27,500 nt of DNA from Mesostigma viride (GCA_009746045.1 RPFO01001612.1:1-27500); one strand, 5' to 3'; positions 1-10,742 are shown, counted from the first letter of the stretch. Notes: generated by a model not told the origin, from the letters alone. Numbers and translations are program-made.

Positions 1-3000
1 CACCCCTTGCGTGTGCGGTGTAATGTACGTGGTGTGGCAGCCGTCCCTTGCGCTGCGCGTGTATGTACGTGTGTGTGCAGCCCCCCTTGCGTGCAGGTGA
101 GTGTAAGTGTGTGTGCAGCGCCCCTTGCGTGCGCGGTGTAGGTACGTATGTGTGCAGCCGCCCCTTGCGTGCGCGTGTATGTACGTGTGTGTGCAGCCGC
201 CCCAAGCGGCCGCGTGTTGTACATGTGAGTGCAGCTGCCCCAAGCGTGCGCGGTGGTGTACATGTGTGTGCAGTGCCTTGCGTGCGCGGTGGATGTACGT
301 GTGTGTGCATGCCGGCAATTGCGGTGATGGTGTGTGTACGTGTGTGTGCAGCCGCCCCTTGCGTGCGCGTGTGTGTACATGTGAGTGCCGTCGCCCCAAG
401 CGTGCATTTTGTGTGTAAGTGTGTGTGCAGCCGCCCCCTTGCGTGCGCGGTGTAGGTACGTGTGTGTGCAGTGCCGCCCCAAGGCGTGGCGGTGTATGTA
501 CGTGTGTGTGCAGCCGCCCCAAGCGTGCGCGGTGTGTGTTACATGTAGTGCAGCTGCCCCAAGCGTGCGCGGTGGGTGTACATGTGTGTGCAGTTTGCCC
601 CTTGCGTGCGCGGTGGATGTACGTGTGTGTGCATGCCGGGCAATTGCGTGCATGGTGTGTGTACGTTGCTTGCCTCGTCCCTGCGTGCTATGCACTCGCC
701 CCGTGCGCGGTGGATTACATGTGTGTGCAGCCGCCCCTTGCGTGCATGGTGTATGTCCATGTGTGGGCAGTTGCCCCTTGCGTGCGCGGTGTATGTACAT
801 GTTTTTGCACTCGCCCTTGCGTGCATGGTGTATGTATGTGTGTGTGCAGCCGCCCCTTGCGTGCGCGGTGGATGTACGTTGTGTGCAGCCACCCCTTTCG
901 TGCGCGGTGTATGTACATGTGAGTTGCCGTCGCCCCAAGCGTGCATTTTGTGTGTAAGTGTGTGTGCAGCAGCCCCTTGCGTGCGCGGTTATGTACGTGT
1001 GTGTGCAGCCGCCCCGTGGTTGCGCGGTGGATGTACATGTAGTGGAGCCGGTCCTTGCGTGCGCGGTGTATGTACGTGTGTGTGCAGCCGCCCCTTGCGT
1101 GCGCGTGTAGTACGTATGTGTGCAGCCGCCCCTTGCGTGCGCGGTGTATGTACGTGTGTGTGCAGCCGCCCCAAGCTGCGCGGTGTGTGTACATGTGAGT
1201 GCAGCTGCCCCAAGCGTGCGCGGTGTGTGTACATGTGTGTGCAGTTGCCCCTTGCGTGCGCGTGGATGTACGTGTGTGTGCATGCCGGCAATTGCGTGCA
1301 TGGTGTGTGTACGTGTGTGTGCAGCCGTCCCTTGCGTGCGGTGTGTGTACATGTGAGTGCCGTCGCCCCAAGCGTGCATTTTGTGTGTAAGTGTGTGTGC
1401 AGCCGCCCCTTGCGTGCGCGGTGTAGGTACGTGTGTGTGCAGCCGCCCCAAGCGTGCGCGGTGTGTGTACGTGTGTGTGCAGCCGCCCCAAGCGTGCCGG
1501 TGTGTGTACATGTGAGTGCAGCTGCCCCAAGCGTGCGCGGTGTGTGTACATGTGTGTGCAGTTGCCCTTGCGTGCGCGGTGATGTACGTGTGTGTGCATG
1601 CCGGCAATTGCGTGCATGGTGTGTGTACGTGTGTGTGCAGCCGCCCCTTGCGTGCGCGGTGTGTGTACGTGTGTGTGCAGCCGCCCCTTGCGTGCGCGGT
1701 GTATGTACGTGTGTGTGCAGCCGCCCCTTGCGTGCGCGGTGTAGGTACGTGTGTGTGCAGCCGCCCCAAGCGTGCGCGGTGTATGTATGTGTGTGTGCAG
1801 CCGCCCCTTGCGTGCGCGGTGGATGTACGTGTGTGTGCAGCCACCCCTTTCGTGCGCGGTGTATGTACATGTGAGTGCCGTCGCCCCAAGCGTGCATTTT
1901 GTGTGTAAGTGTGTGCAGCAGCCCCTTGCGTGCGCGGTGTATGTACGTGTGTGTGCAGCCGCCCCGTTGTTGCGCGGTGGATGTACATGTGAGTGGAGCC
2001 GGTCCTTGCGTGCGCGGTGTATGTACGTGTGTGTGCAGCCGCCCCTTGCGTGCGTGGTGTGTGTACATGTAAGTGCAGCCGCCCCTTGCGTGCGCGGTGT
2101 ATGTACGTGTGTGTGCAGCCGTCCCTTGCGTGCGCGGTGTGTGTACGTGTGTGTGCAGCCGCCCCTTGCGTGCATGGTGAGTGTAAGTGTGTGTGCAGCA
2201 GCCCCTTGCGTGCGCAGTGTATGTACGTGTGTGTGCAGCCGCCCCTTGCGTGCGCGGTGTGTGTACTGTGTGTGCATGCCGGCCCTTGCGTGCATGGTGT
2301 GTGTACGTGTGTGTGCAGCCGCCCCTTGCATGGCGGTGTATGTACAATTGAGTGCAGCCGGCCCTTGCGTGCGCGGTGGATGTACATGTGTGGCAGTTGC
2401 CCCTTGCGTGCGCGGTGTATGTACATGTGTTTGCACTCGCCCCTTGCGTGCGCGGTGGATGTACATGTGTGTGCAGCCGAACCTTGCGTGCATGGTGTGT
2501 GTACCTGTGCGTGAAGTCGCTCCTTGCGTGCATGGTGTGTGTACGTGTGTGTGCAGCCGCCCCTTGCGTGCATGGTGTGTGTACGTGTGTGTGCAGTTGC
2601 CCCTTGCCTGCGCGGTGTATGTACGTGTGTGTGCAGCCGGCCCTTGCGTGCGCGGTGTGTGTACATGTGAGTGCAGCCGCCCCAAGCGTGTGTACATGTG
2701 TGTGCAGTTGCCCCTTGCGTGCGCGGTGGATGTACGTGTGTGTGCATGCCGGCAATTGCGTGCATGGTGTGTGTACGTTTGTGTGCAGCCGCCCCTTGCG
2801 TGCGCGGTGTGTGTACGTGTGTGTGAATCCTTGTCCTTGCGTGCATGGTGTATGTACATGTGGGTGCAGCCGCCCCTTGCGTGCGCGGTGTATGCCAGTG
2901 TGTGTGCATGCCGGCCCTTGCGTGCATGGTGTGTGTAAGTGTGTGTGCAGCCGCCCCGAGCGTGTGTACATGTGTGTGCAGTTGCCCCTTGCGTGCGCAG

Positions 3001-5245
3001 TGGATGTACGTGTGTGTGCATGCCGGCAATTGCGTGCATGGTGTGTGTACGTGTGTGTGCAGCCGCCCCTTTCGTGCGCGGTGTGTGTACGTGTGTGTGC
3101 ACTCGCCCCTTGCGTGCGCGGTGTATGTACGTGTGTGCAGCCGCCCCTTGCGTGCGCGGTGTATGCCAGTGTGTGTGCATGCCGGCCCTTGCGTGCATGG
3201 TGTGTGTAAGTGTGTGTGCAGCCCCTTGCGTGCATGGTGTATGTACGTGTGTGTGCAGCCGCCCCTTGCGTGCGCGGTGTGTGTACGTATGTGTGCAGCC
3301 GCCCCTTGCGTGCGCGGTGTATGTACGTGTGTGTGCAGCCGCCCCTTGCGTGCGCGGTGTATGTACGTGTGTGTGCAGCCGCCCCAAGCGTGCGCGGTGT
3401 GTGTACATGTGAGTGCAGCTGCCCCAAGCGTGCGCGGTGTGTGTACATGTGTGTGCAGTTGCCCCTTGCGTGCGCGGTGGATGTACGTGTGTGTGCATGC
3501 CGGCAATTGCGTGCATGGTGTGTGTACGTGTGTGTGCAGCCGCCCCTTGCGTGCGCGGTGTGTGTACATGTGTGTGCAGCCGCCCCTTGCGTGCGCGGTG
3601 TAGGTACGTGTGTGTGCAGCCGCCCCAAGCGTGCGCGGTGTGTACATGTGTGTGCAGTTGCCCCTTGCGTGCGCGGTGGATGTACGTGTGTGTGCATGCC
3701 GGCAATTGCGTGCATGGTGTGTGTACGTGTGTGTGCAGCAGCCCCTTGCGTGCGCGGTGTGTGTACGTGTGTGTGCACTCGCCCCTTGCGTGCGCGGTGG
3801 ATGTACATGTGTGTGCAGCCGCCCCTTGCGTGCATGGTGTATGTCCATGTGTGGGCAGTTGCCCCTTGCGTGCGCGGTGTATGTACATGTGTGTGCACTC
3901 GCCCCTTGCGTGCATGGTGCATGTATGTAGTGTGTGTGCAGCCGCCCCTTGCGTGCGCGGTGGATGTACGTGTGTGTGCAGCCACCCTTTCGTGCGCGGT
4001 GTATGTACATGTGAGTGCCGTCGCCCCAAGCGTGCATTTTGTGTGTAAGTGTGTGTGCAGCAGCCCCTTGCGTGCGCGGTGTATGTACGTGTGTGTGCAG
4101 CCGCCCCGTGGTTGCGCGGTGGATGTACATGTGAGTGGAGCCGGTCCTTGCGTGCGCGGTGTATGTACGTGTGTGTGCAGCCGCCCCTTGCGTGCGTGGT
4201 GTGTGTACATGTAAGTGCAGCCGCCCCTTGCGTGCGCGGTGTATGTACGTGTGTGTGCAGCCGTCCCTTGCGTGCGCGGTGTGTGTACGTGTGTGTGCAG
4301 CCGCCCCTCGCGTGCATGGTGAGTGTAAGTGTGTGTGCAGCAGCCCCTTGCGTGCGCAGTGTATGTACGTGTGTGTGCAGCCGCCCCTTGCGTGCGCGGT
4401 GTGTGTACTGTGTGTGCATGCCGGCCCTTGCGTGCATGGTGTGTGTACGTGTGTGTGCAGCCGCCCCGTGGTTGCGCGGTGTATGTACATGTGTGTGCAG
4501 TTGCCCCTTGCGTGCGCGGTGTATGTACGTGTGTGTGCAGCCGCCCCTTGCGTGCACGGTGGATGTACATGTGTTTGCACTCGCCCCTTGCGTGCGCGGT
4601 GGATGTACATGTGTGTGCAGCCGAACCTTGCGTGCATGGTGTGTGTACCTGTGCGTGAAGTCGCTCCTTGCGTGCATGGTGTGTGTACGTGTGTGTGCAG
4701 CCGCCCCTTGCGTGCATGGTGTGTACGTGTGTGTGCAGCCGCCCCTTGCGTGCGCGGTGGATGTACGTGTGTGTGCAGCCGGCCCTTGCGTGCGCGTGTG
4801 TGTACATGTGAGTGCAGCCGGCCCTTGCGTGCGCGGTGGATGTACATGTGTGGGCAGTTGCCCCTTGCGTGCGCGGTGTATGTACATGTGTTTGCACTCG
4901 CCCCTTGCGTGCGCGGTGGATGTACATGTGTGTGCAGCCGCCTTGCGTGCATGGTGTGTGTACTGTGCGTGAAGTCGCCCTTGCGTGCATGGTGTGTGTA
5001 CGTGTGTGTGCAGCCGCCCCTTGCGTGCGCGGTGTAGGTACGTGTGTGTGCAGCCGCCCCTTGCGTGCGCGGTGTATGTACGTGTGTGTGCAGCCGCCCT
5101 TGCGTGCGGTGTGTGTACGTGTGTGTGCAGCCGGCCCTTGCGTGCGCGGTGGATGTACGTGTGTGTGCAGCCGGCCCTTGCGTGCGCGGTGTATGTACGT
5201 GTGTGTGCAGTTGCCCCTTGCGTGCGCGGTGGATGTACGTGTGTG
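1..5245. repeat. 40-bp GC-rich satellite array (left block)
   Basis: About 130 tandem copies of a 40-bp unit. Each unit contains CAGCCGCCCC, then TTGCGTGCGCGG, then TGTACGTGTGTGTG. The 40-bp period is exact in clean stretches, for example 1681-1840. Recurring variants include CAGTTGCCCC, CATGCCGGCAATTGCGTGCATGG, CCCCAAGCG for CCCCTTGCG, and GCATTTTGTGTGTAAG. Many units lack a single base, especially before 1300. The unit lacks stops in several frames, which yields very long Cys/Arg- or His/Thr-rich open frames on both strands; I treat these as artefacts. The array is interrupted at 5245 by the LTR element and resumes at 13724. Confidence 0.97.
5241..5245. repeat. Target-site duplication, left copy (GTGTG)
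   Basis: GTGTG directly precedes the 5' LTR and is repeated directly after the 3' LTR at 13724-13728. Removing the element and one copy regenerates the satellite consensus TGTACGTGTGTGTGCAG. Because the target is a GT repeat, the boundary could shift by one base (a 4-bp duplication if the LTR starts at G5245). Five bp is the usual copia size. Confidence 0.85.
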
Positions 5246-5320
5246 AGTTAGATGAGATGCTTAGGCTGACACACGGATTTCCGGCCTGCGCGCCGCGTAT
5301 TGCCTACCGCGGCTGAGCGG

Positions 5321-5364
5321 GACACCTCAGTACAGTACGGCAGGGTGTACGGTACTGAGGTGTC
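5321..5364 (+). promoter_or_regulatory. LTR stem-loop, 13-bp perfect arms
   Basis: GACACCTCAGTAC at 5321-5333 pairs with GTACTGAGGTGTC at 5352-5364 across an 18-nt loop. The identical structure is in the 3' LTR at 13343-13386. It may act in the transcript or as a protein-binding site; its function is unknown. Confidence 0.6.
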
Positions 5365-5624
5365 ATGTGGACCGATGTGCGGTTAGTGCCAGACTGTTCC
5401 TAGGTGCTAGCTCGACCCGCCAGGTCCGGTGTAGCCGGGCCTGACGGGCCGAGTCTTAGCTGGTTGCTAGTGACGTGGTCGCATGGCATTGCAGTGTACA
5501 CTTGTCCACTGGTCGTGTGCTGCAGGTAGCACCGCCATAGGCATATAGGCGTAGCACTGGGGAGTGCCACAGCACCCGAGTCTGCCCAGTTCCATTCTGA
5601 GCCCTCAGCTTTCATCGCTCTCTC

Positions 5625-5645
5625 ATTGTATTATTGTAATACAAT
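5625..5645 (+). promoter_or_regulatory. LTR hairpin with TGTAA poly(A)-like motif
   Basis: ATTGTATTA and TAATACAAT form a perfect 9-bp inverted repeat around TTG. TGTAA (5635-5639) is the polyadenylation signal typical of green algae. The same sequence is at 13648-13668 in the 3' LTR, where it would end the genomic transcript. The role is inferred. Confidence 0.4.
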
Positions 5646-5700
5646 CATCATTCGCTCTCAGCTTTCGCAGTTGTTCGTCGTCCCTAGTCTCCATCCAACT

Positions 5701-5716
5701 TGGACTGAAAAGTTCG
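5701..5716 (+). other. Primer-binding site candidate
   Basis: The base after the 5' LTR begins TGGACTGAAAAGTTCG. TGG complements the CCA end of a tRNA, as expected for a minus-strand primer site with no spacer. It does not match the common initiator-Met PBS (TGGTATCAGAGC), and I cannot assign the tRNA. Location and TGG support the call; the identity of the primer is open. Confidence 0.5.
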
Positions 5717-5745
5717 ATATTTTTTTTACAAGCAAAAAAAAAGAT

Positions 5746-7020
5746 ATGGCTTCCAACAACGGCAACAACGGCAACAACAACAAGGGGAAGGCGCCTGCCA
5801 GGCGCACCTCACCCCGCCTTTCGCCGGAGGGCACGCCCTCCACCACCGATGCGAGGGTGACGCCCAACGTCCCCTTCCGCACGGTGGTCGCTGACCAACC
5901 CAGGCGTCGGGGCCCGCAGGTGGGGCCCGGCGCCCGGGGGATGGCGAGCGGGCGGCCGTTTGCCACTGGCGGTTTGTCCGCCATGGCACCTGGGGGGCAG
6001 GTCCCCCGGGCACGACGTTCACCCGTCGCAGGTGACGGGGGTCGTGAGCGGAGTGATTCCTCCGAGGAGGATGGCGAGGTGCCGCCTGCGAGGCCTCGGC
6101 CTTCGCTTGAGCTTTCGTCGCAGACACCTGCGACGTCTGGCAACCTTTCCGTGGGCCGACAGATGGCCACCATGGACATTGACCGGTATGGGGAACATGT
6201 TCCGCCCCCGGTCATGTTCGGGCGCCCACCCCATTTTCTCCCCCTTGGGGAGGACGACATCCCGGCGTTCATTGCGGTGAACGGCCGGATCTTGCTCGAT
6301 CGTTTTCAGTTGCTTCCAGATGAGATACACGCGATAGAGGTTCATCGGGTGCACTCGCTGATCGAGGGGCGTCTTAGGATGCAGCTCCCACTGGTTCAGG
6401 TGGCGGTTTGGCTGTACTGTTTCGCCAATCGGCCGAGGCACAACCCCGGCACTGTTGATCAGTGGGCGTCCAGGCAGCGCCAGAGAGAGGCGCTGCGCGT
6501 GGTCTCCAGACCAGAGATCGCGCTGACTCCGTTGCCAGCGTGGCCCCAAGTCACGCCAGTTGGCTGGGGCCCGGATAGGCGTGAGGCGGCTGCGATGCCG
6601 CCTGCGACGGGGCGCGGGGCGGCAGACGCCCCCAACACGCCCATGGGTGGTGAAGCCACCCAGGACCCTCTGGCAGGTCAGAGGGTCCAACCTCAGCCGC
6701 AGGCTCCCCCGCCCAGCGTGGGGGGCCAGGTGGCTGAGGAGGCCACCGGGGTCGCAGGGACCCCGGCGGCGACACAAGCGCCCGGGGTCGCAGGGACCCC
6801 GGCAGCGACGCCGGCGCCTCCGGCGCTGGCGGGGGATGCAGCCCCCATGGAGGGTGTCACGGGCACCTCCAGCGGCTCTGGGGGGCAGGCCCCCTCTAGT
6901 CGCAACAAGGACAAGTCCCTGGCAGGGCCGGAGGGGCCCCAGGGTCCCACCGCAGCTGGGCAGCAACCAGCACTGCTGGAGGGCGACCTGCAAGGTCGCG
7001 ACTTCATCACCCTGGTGATG
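5746..7020 (+). CDS. gag, GC-rich N-terminal extension (about 425 codons)
   Basis: The likely start is the ATG at 5746, after an A-rich leader (AAAAAAAAAGAT) and downstream of the LTR and primer site. Residues 1-20 are Asn/Gly/Lys-rich and about 20-140 are disordered (Pro, Arg, Ser). Residues about 145-265 look folded, with a hydrophobic segment around LVQVAVWLYCF. After that comes a Pro/Ala/Gly-rich linker with a 36-bp tandem duplication near 6745-6815 (GVAGTPAAT twice). I recognise no known domain. The segment is much more GC-rich than the rest of the element. The frame stays open to 7287, but the reading after about 7020 becomes Cys/Ser-rich and unlikely, whereas the -1 frame becomes protein-like, so a frame step is placed near 7014-7026. 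Probably part of the gag polyprotein; a captured sequence is possible. Confidence 0.7.
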
Positions 7021-7435
7021 AGGCCGTGTGGCGTGCCATACAGACAGCCACAGCCTCCTTCCGTGGGCTGGCCGACAGGAGCCAGCAGATGCACGTCGCG
7101 GAGGCGGGCAGCCTGGTGTGTGCAATCATCACGCACATCCTGGGCCTGCCCAACCTCCAAGAGGGCACACGTAGGGTGTGCGACGACCTGCTGCCTGCCC
7201 TGCAGGCTCTCCTCTCAGGGAGGAGGGTGCAGGGCAGCAGGGTGCGTCTGGTGCGTTTGCTGGAGCTCCTGCACAACGCCATCCTGAGAGGGGCGGGTAG
7301 GTGGCTAACTCTGCCTACCTGGTTGCATCATGATCTTACTAACCCTACTGACGATGAAGTGTCCCTCTCTCCCACCTTCCATGATTGGGAGGAGGCCCGC
7401 AGCAGGAGGCGGGAAGTGACACACACTCACACCCC
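7014..7435 (+). CDS. gag, middle segment (frame-shifted)
   Basis: This segment continues the gag in the -1 frame. It opens as GDEAVWRAIQ and reads as an amphipathic, Leu/Ala/Arg-rich helical stretch of about 90 residues, followed by a more polar part ending in an Arg-rich run. The open frame runs to 7511, but the final part is a Cys/Leu/Pro reading of the (AC)-rich tract at 7418-7440. The -1 frame takes over there with plausible protein. I see no recognisable domain. A GTAGGT at 7297 and TACTAAC at 7337 look intron-like, but the frame is open across them. The base composition changes from GC-rich to balanced close to 7300. Confidence 0.55.
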
Positions 7436-8040
7436 CACCAGCCCACCCCTATGTTGTCTAACCCTCCTACACAGCCCATGTTTGCCCATCCTGCTCAGCT
7501 CACTCAAGTAGCACTTCCCTCTCAGCAGGTCTCTCCTGTGAATGCTGCAGCAGCAACACCATCTTCTCCCTCTCCCCCTGCATCCCCCTCTAGGTTGCCC
7601 ACTTACAATGAAAACCGTCCTGTGGATAGGATTAATGTCAGGGGGCTGCCTGAGGGGTATACTAGGGAGCAGGGGAATCATGCACTTCTCTCTCTGCAGC
7701 TGGCTAGGGAGGAACTGAATGTCAAGAATTGGTTTGGATCTCTCATGCAGGGGGATTTCTACCATCAGTCCTCTTCTCAGATTCAGAATCTCATTCTTGT
7801 CTTCCAGCGTAGGTATCCCAAGTGGCAGGACACGCAGGCTAGGGCAGTTTGGGAGGCTTTCATGAAGGAGCTAACTGACCTCCTCTCCACCCCCTCATCT
7901 GTGGACATATATGGGGCATTCAGGTGGGTAGAGGAATACAGGGTCACATCAGTGGACTATGTGGCTGAGACAAAGAAATATGAGCTAGCCATCAAAGCAC
8001 GTCCTGATGTCCAGCAGCTAGATCACAAGTTCTTGCTGCG
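7425..8040 (+). CDS. gag, capsid-like segment (frame-shifted)
   Basis: This part has a Pro/Gln/Ser-rich linker (to about 7600), then about 140 residues starting near RLPTYNENRPVD. These are rich in helices, with aromatic and charged residues (NWFGSLMQGDFYHQ, QRRYPKWQDTQARAVWEAF), as expected for a retrotransposon capsid. The order before the zinc knuckles also fits CA. I cannot match a named Gag family by eye. The frame is open to 8164, but after about 8040 the reading degrades and the next -1 frame continues for about 17 codons before yet another step near 8095. Together these breaks would prevent one continuous gag product from this copy. Confidence 0.65.
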
Positions 8041-8411
8041 TTCTTCCTTGAGAAACTCAAACTTGACAAAAACACCTACGCTATGCTTGCCACAGGATGG
8101 CAAAGTACTGGGAGGACATGAAGGAGGCATTGGATTATATCAAGCTGGCCTTGGCTCCCCTTAGCCAGGGGGCCATGGGCACCTCTGTAAAGAGGGTCAG
8201 GGGGGAAGAGAGGGAGGAGGAGGATAGGGAGAGGGAAGACAGGAGCAAGAGACCTGTCACTATGGCAGAAGTCAAGTCCCTGCTGGGACAAATGTTTAAG
8301 GGCAAGGGCAAGGGCAAGGGCAAGGGCAAGGGCAGGGGCTGGGGCAAGGGCAAGGGTAAGGGGCAGTCTCCCTCCAAGGGGGGCAGCTCCAGCAACAACA
8401 ACAACAACAGT

Positions 8412-8453
<42 letters not shown>

Positions 8454-8732
8454 AACAACAACAACAACAAGAAGCAGGACAAGGAGGACAAGTCTTCTCA
8501 GCGGTGCACCCGCTGTGGCATGAAGTACCACCTGCGGCCCACCTGCCGCAAGAACGTGGACGAGCTGGGGCATTTGGACGTCCTGTGCCACAAGTGCCAC
8601 GGGCCGCCCCACGGTGACCCCAAGGACTGCAAGCGGCCTCCTTACGGCAAGAAGTGTGAGTCTCCCTCTCATGCTGGCTTGAGTGTGCCTGCTTCACCTC
8701 TTCTTCTGCATGCCCCACTGTCAGAGCAGTGA
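8041..8732 (+). CDS. gag, nucleocapsid segment with two zinc knuckles
   Basis: After a short piece in one frame (8041-8095), the frame from 8097 to the TGA at 8730-8732 encodes the gag C-terminus. It has an acidic/basic linker (EREEEDREREDRSKRP), a Lys-Gly tract encoded by GGCAAG repeats (8300-8360), and a poly-Asn run encoded by AAC/AAT repeats (about 8393-8470). Two Cys/His motifs follow: one is exactly C-x2-C-x4-H-x4-C (near 8507-8548), the classic CCHC knuckle, and the other is C-x2-C-x4-H-x5-C (near 8587-8631). The protein would bind element RNA. The pol frame lies -1 to this one and opens before the stop. I see no canonical slippery heptamer near 8700-8732, so the gag-pol transition may be a real frameshift or another indel. 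Confidence 0.8.
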
Positions 8733-10326
8733 GCAGTTCTGGAAAGGTGCTACAGCTGGTTTCAGAAGATTATGTCTCTAAACCAACCTTCACATCTATG
8801 GTTCCCAAGGTGTGCAGAGTGTCCCCAGCAGAGGATGCTCAGATCAGTTTTCAGGAGCTTGCTTTGCAGTTGCATTTCCTTTATGGGCATGAAGTGAGTG
8901 CAGAGGTGGTGGCAGCAGCAATAGGGGGGGCAGCACTCAGACGTGCATGCCAGGTGGTCAGATCCCACTGCCAGCATTGTCAGTTCAATGCACCCAAACC
9001 CCCTAAGTGGCATGTAGCTACCCCACCTAAGAGCAAGGGCAGGGTGGTAGGAGATGTCTTTCATATCAAAGGACAATCTTACTTGGCACTTAAAGATGCA
9101 TGGTCAAGGTACACAACCATTGAACCATTACCTGGAATGGACAAGACACAGTTGCTCAGGGCTCTCTTGATTGCTCAGGCCAGGTACTACCCTGTGGAGG
9201 CATTGTTACTGGATCAGCAGTTCACATGTCTTGCCAATGAACCAGGGTGTGAGGCTATTGATCTGGCTGGGCTAGAAGATCATGAGAGGCAAGGCATTAT
9301 TGAAAGGGCCATCAGGTCCATTAAAACCCTTGTAGCCAAAGAAGATGGCAATCTGCTGGCTGACAGTGGGTCCTATGCTGACAGAGCTCTGTGGTCCACC
9401 AGGTTGTGCCAAGTCCTCAACAGGAGGCCACTCATGAAAACCCCACAAGGGGTGGTCATTACACCAGATGGATTGCATGCAGGCATTTATCCACCTGAGG
9501 TACTAGCCCTCTACAACGCACAGCGAGCACAGACAGCTAGCAGGTTAGCTGTCAAGGATGCAAAGCATCCACGTCCCACCTTCAGAGAAGGGGATCAGGT
9601 CCTATTCTACAAGGAGTCGGGACTAGGCAAGGTGGGTACCTGGCATGGGCCAGCCACCATCCTAAAGTTTAACACCACTGGCAGGACAGTGTTAGTTAAA
9701 CACAATGACACGGGAAAAATTCACAGGTGTTCACCTCACAGGATGAAATTGTATTTTCCAACTGTGTCAGACGTGGCAGAGGAGGAAGAGCTGTTGGCCG
9801 ACAGCCCTGTACAGTTGCCTGGCATCCCAGCGTTGCCCAGTGAGTGGTTGTTTGGAACACCCACTGGTGAGTGTGAGAGCCACACCCACTGTGACACCCA
9901 GGTCACCCTTGATGATTGCAGGCAGTCACTGCAGGATTGGCCCCCTGCAGCAGAGGGTCACATTGGCAAAACAGGTGATCAGCAACCTATCACCTCTACA
10001 AGTGTGAACATAGCTCAGCCACTAGCTGCACCTTCCAAACGCAGCCTAGCAGACGCTGTTCGCATTTTACAAGCAGCTCATAGAGCCAAAGCTCAAACTG
10101 CTGCAGGATCAGCTAAGGTGGGGAAGGTTGGGCAGAATGACAATAGCCCATTTATGGTTGCAGTGGACACACAAGCCCAGGTCAGCATTATCAGTGCCCT
10201 GGCTGTGCCCCATTTGCCTTTGGAACCTTCACCCTGGCACCATGTGGCTGATTTCTCAGGGCAGTCATCCCTCAAGGTATTAGGTCAGGTCATGTTGACT
10301 ATACTGGTATCCCCACTCCTTTTCAG
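8726..10326 (+). CDS. pol: integrase, then N-terminal part of retropepsin-like domain
   Basis: The integrase inserts the cDNA into the host genome. An HHCC zinc domain is visible (LHFLYGH, then CQHC). The catalytic core has D at 9053-9055 (VVGDVFH), D at 9212-9214 (LLLDQQF) and E at 9302-9304 (GIIERAI), giving D-x52-D-x29-E; the second spacing is shorter than the common 35. A basic SH3-like C-terminal part follows (GDQVLFYKESG, WHGPATI, HRCSPHRMKLY). After a Ser/Gln/Ala-rich linker comes MVAVDTQAQVSIIS (DTQA at 10166-10177) and KVLGQVMLTI, the pattern of a retropepsin N-terminal half. The reading then steps -1 near 10326. This open frame starts upstream of 8729 without a clear ATG, as expected for a gag-pol fusion. 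The protease position after integrase is atypical for copia. Confidence 0.88.
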
Positions 10327-10329
10327 GTC

Positions 10330-10742
10330 TTGGAAGGTTATAAAGGGAATGCTTTATTGGGGGATCCTTTTCTCTGTTACCCTGGTGTCCTCATATCCAG
10401 TGATAGACTATCCATCCAGGACATGGGTGGTGTTGATCTGAATCATTTCAAAATTTCTCTTGAAAAACTTCTTAACACCAACATTGCTTCTGTAAAATTT
10501 GCTACACCCAAGTATGCCCCAGGGCAAGAACCCTGTGTGGCAGACCTGGTTCACAACCAAAAACTTCATCCCAACTCATTTGGATTGGGCAAGCATGATG
10601 TGGCTAAAATGTCTCCTCTTTCTTATGAACAGATAGAGCAAGACTGTCGCACACACATAGGATTCCTAAAATGGGTGGAGGCCTTTAACAAGGCCAGGGA
10701 AGAATGGGTAGTGCCAGATCCTCTTAGTCCTTCTCATACTCC
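10330..10742 (+). CDS. pol: C-terminal protease-like part and linker to RT
   Basis: This segment lies in the -1 frame relative to the integrase segment. It begins with LEGYKGNALLGDPFL; the ALLGDPFL block (10351-10374) matches the hydrophobic-hydrophobic-Gly followed by DFL-like motif near the C-terminus of retropepsins. It therefore plausibly completes the domain that begins with DTQA about 60 codons upstream. The remaining ~120 codons are a polar linker before RT, with a Trp-rich helix-like stretch (GFLKWVEAFNKAREEW). The frame is open to 10794, but from about 10743 the -1 frame reads the RT N-terminal lead-in (PIDKKPAGCKHLRLK), so a further frame step is placed near 10740. Confidence 0.7.

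Larger units (their letters stand above)
5246..5700 (+). repeat. 5' LTR
   Basis: A 455-bp direct repeat of 13268-13723. It starts AGTTAGATG and ends CATCCAACT, an imperfect terminal inverted repeat (8 of 9), instead of the common TG...CA. It contains a 13-bp perfect inverted repeat (5321-5333 with 5352-5364), a weak TATA-like CATATAGG at 5542-5549, and a 9-bp inverted repeat with a 3-nt loop (5625-5645) that includes TGTAA, the algal poly(A) signal. The R/U5 boundary is probably just downstream of that motif, but this is inference. Confidence 0.95.

Noticed and set aside
715-4990. Very long minus-strand open frames (over 1300 codons, His/Thr/Arg-rich) and plus-strand Cys/Val/Arg-rich frames in the 40-bp satellite.
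   Set aside because: Three 40-bp units equal 40 codons without stops, so frames stay open on both strands. The frames overlap each other, show no domain and lack a fixed start.
7297-7356. Intron-like GTAGGT (7297) and TACTAAC (7337) in gag.
   Set aside because: The frame is open across the segment, and a retrotransposon would lose a spliced intron on reverse transcription. It does not explain the nearby frame steps.
8135-8491. Minus-strand poly-Leu and poly-Cys open frames opposite the Asn tract.
   Set aside because: They are shadows of the AAC repeat and GGCAAG repeat in the gag coding strand.
8690-8732. Programmed -1 frameshift site between gag and pol.
   Set aside because: The frames are in the right relation, but I see no X-XXY-YYZ heptamer before the gag stop, so the mechanism cannot be claimed.
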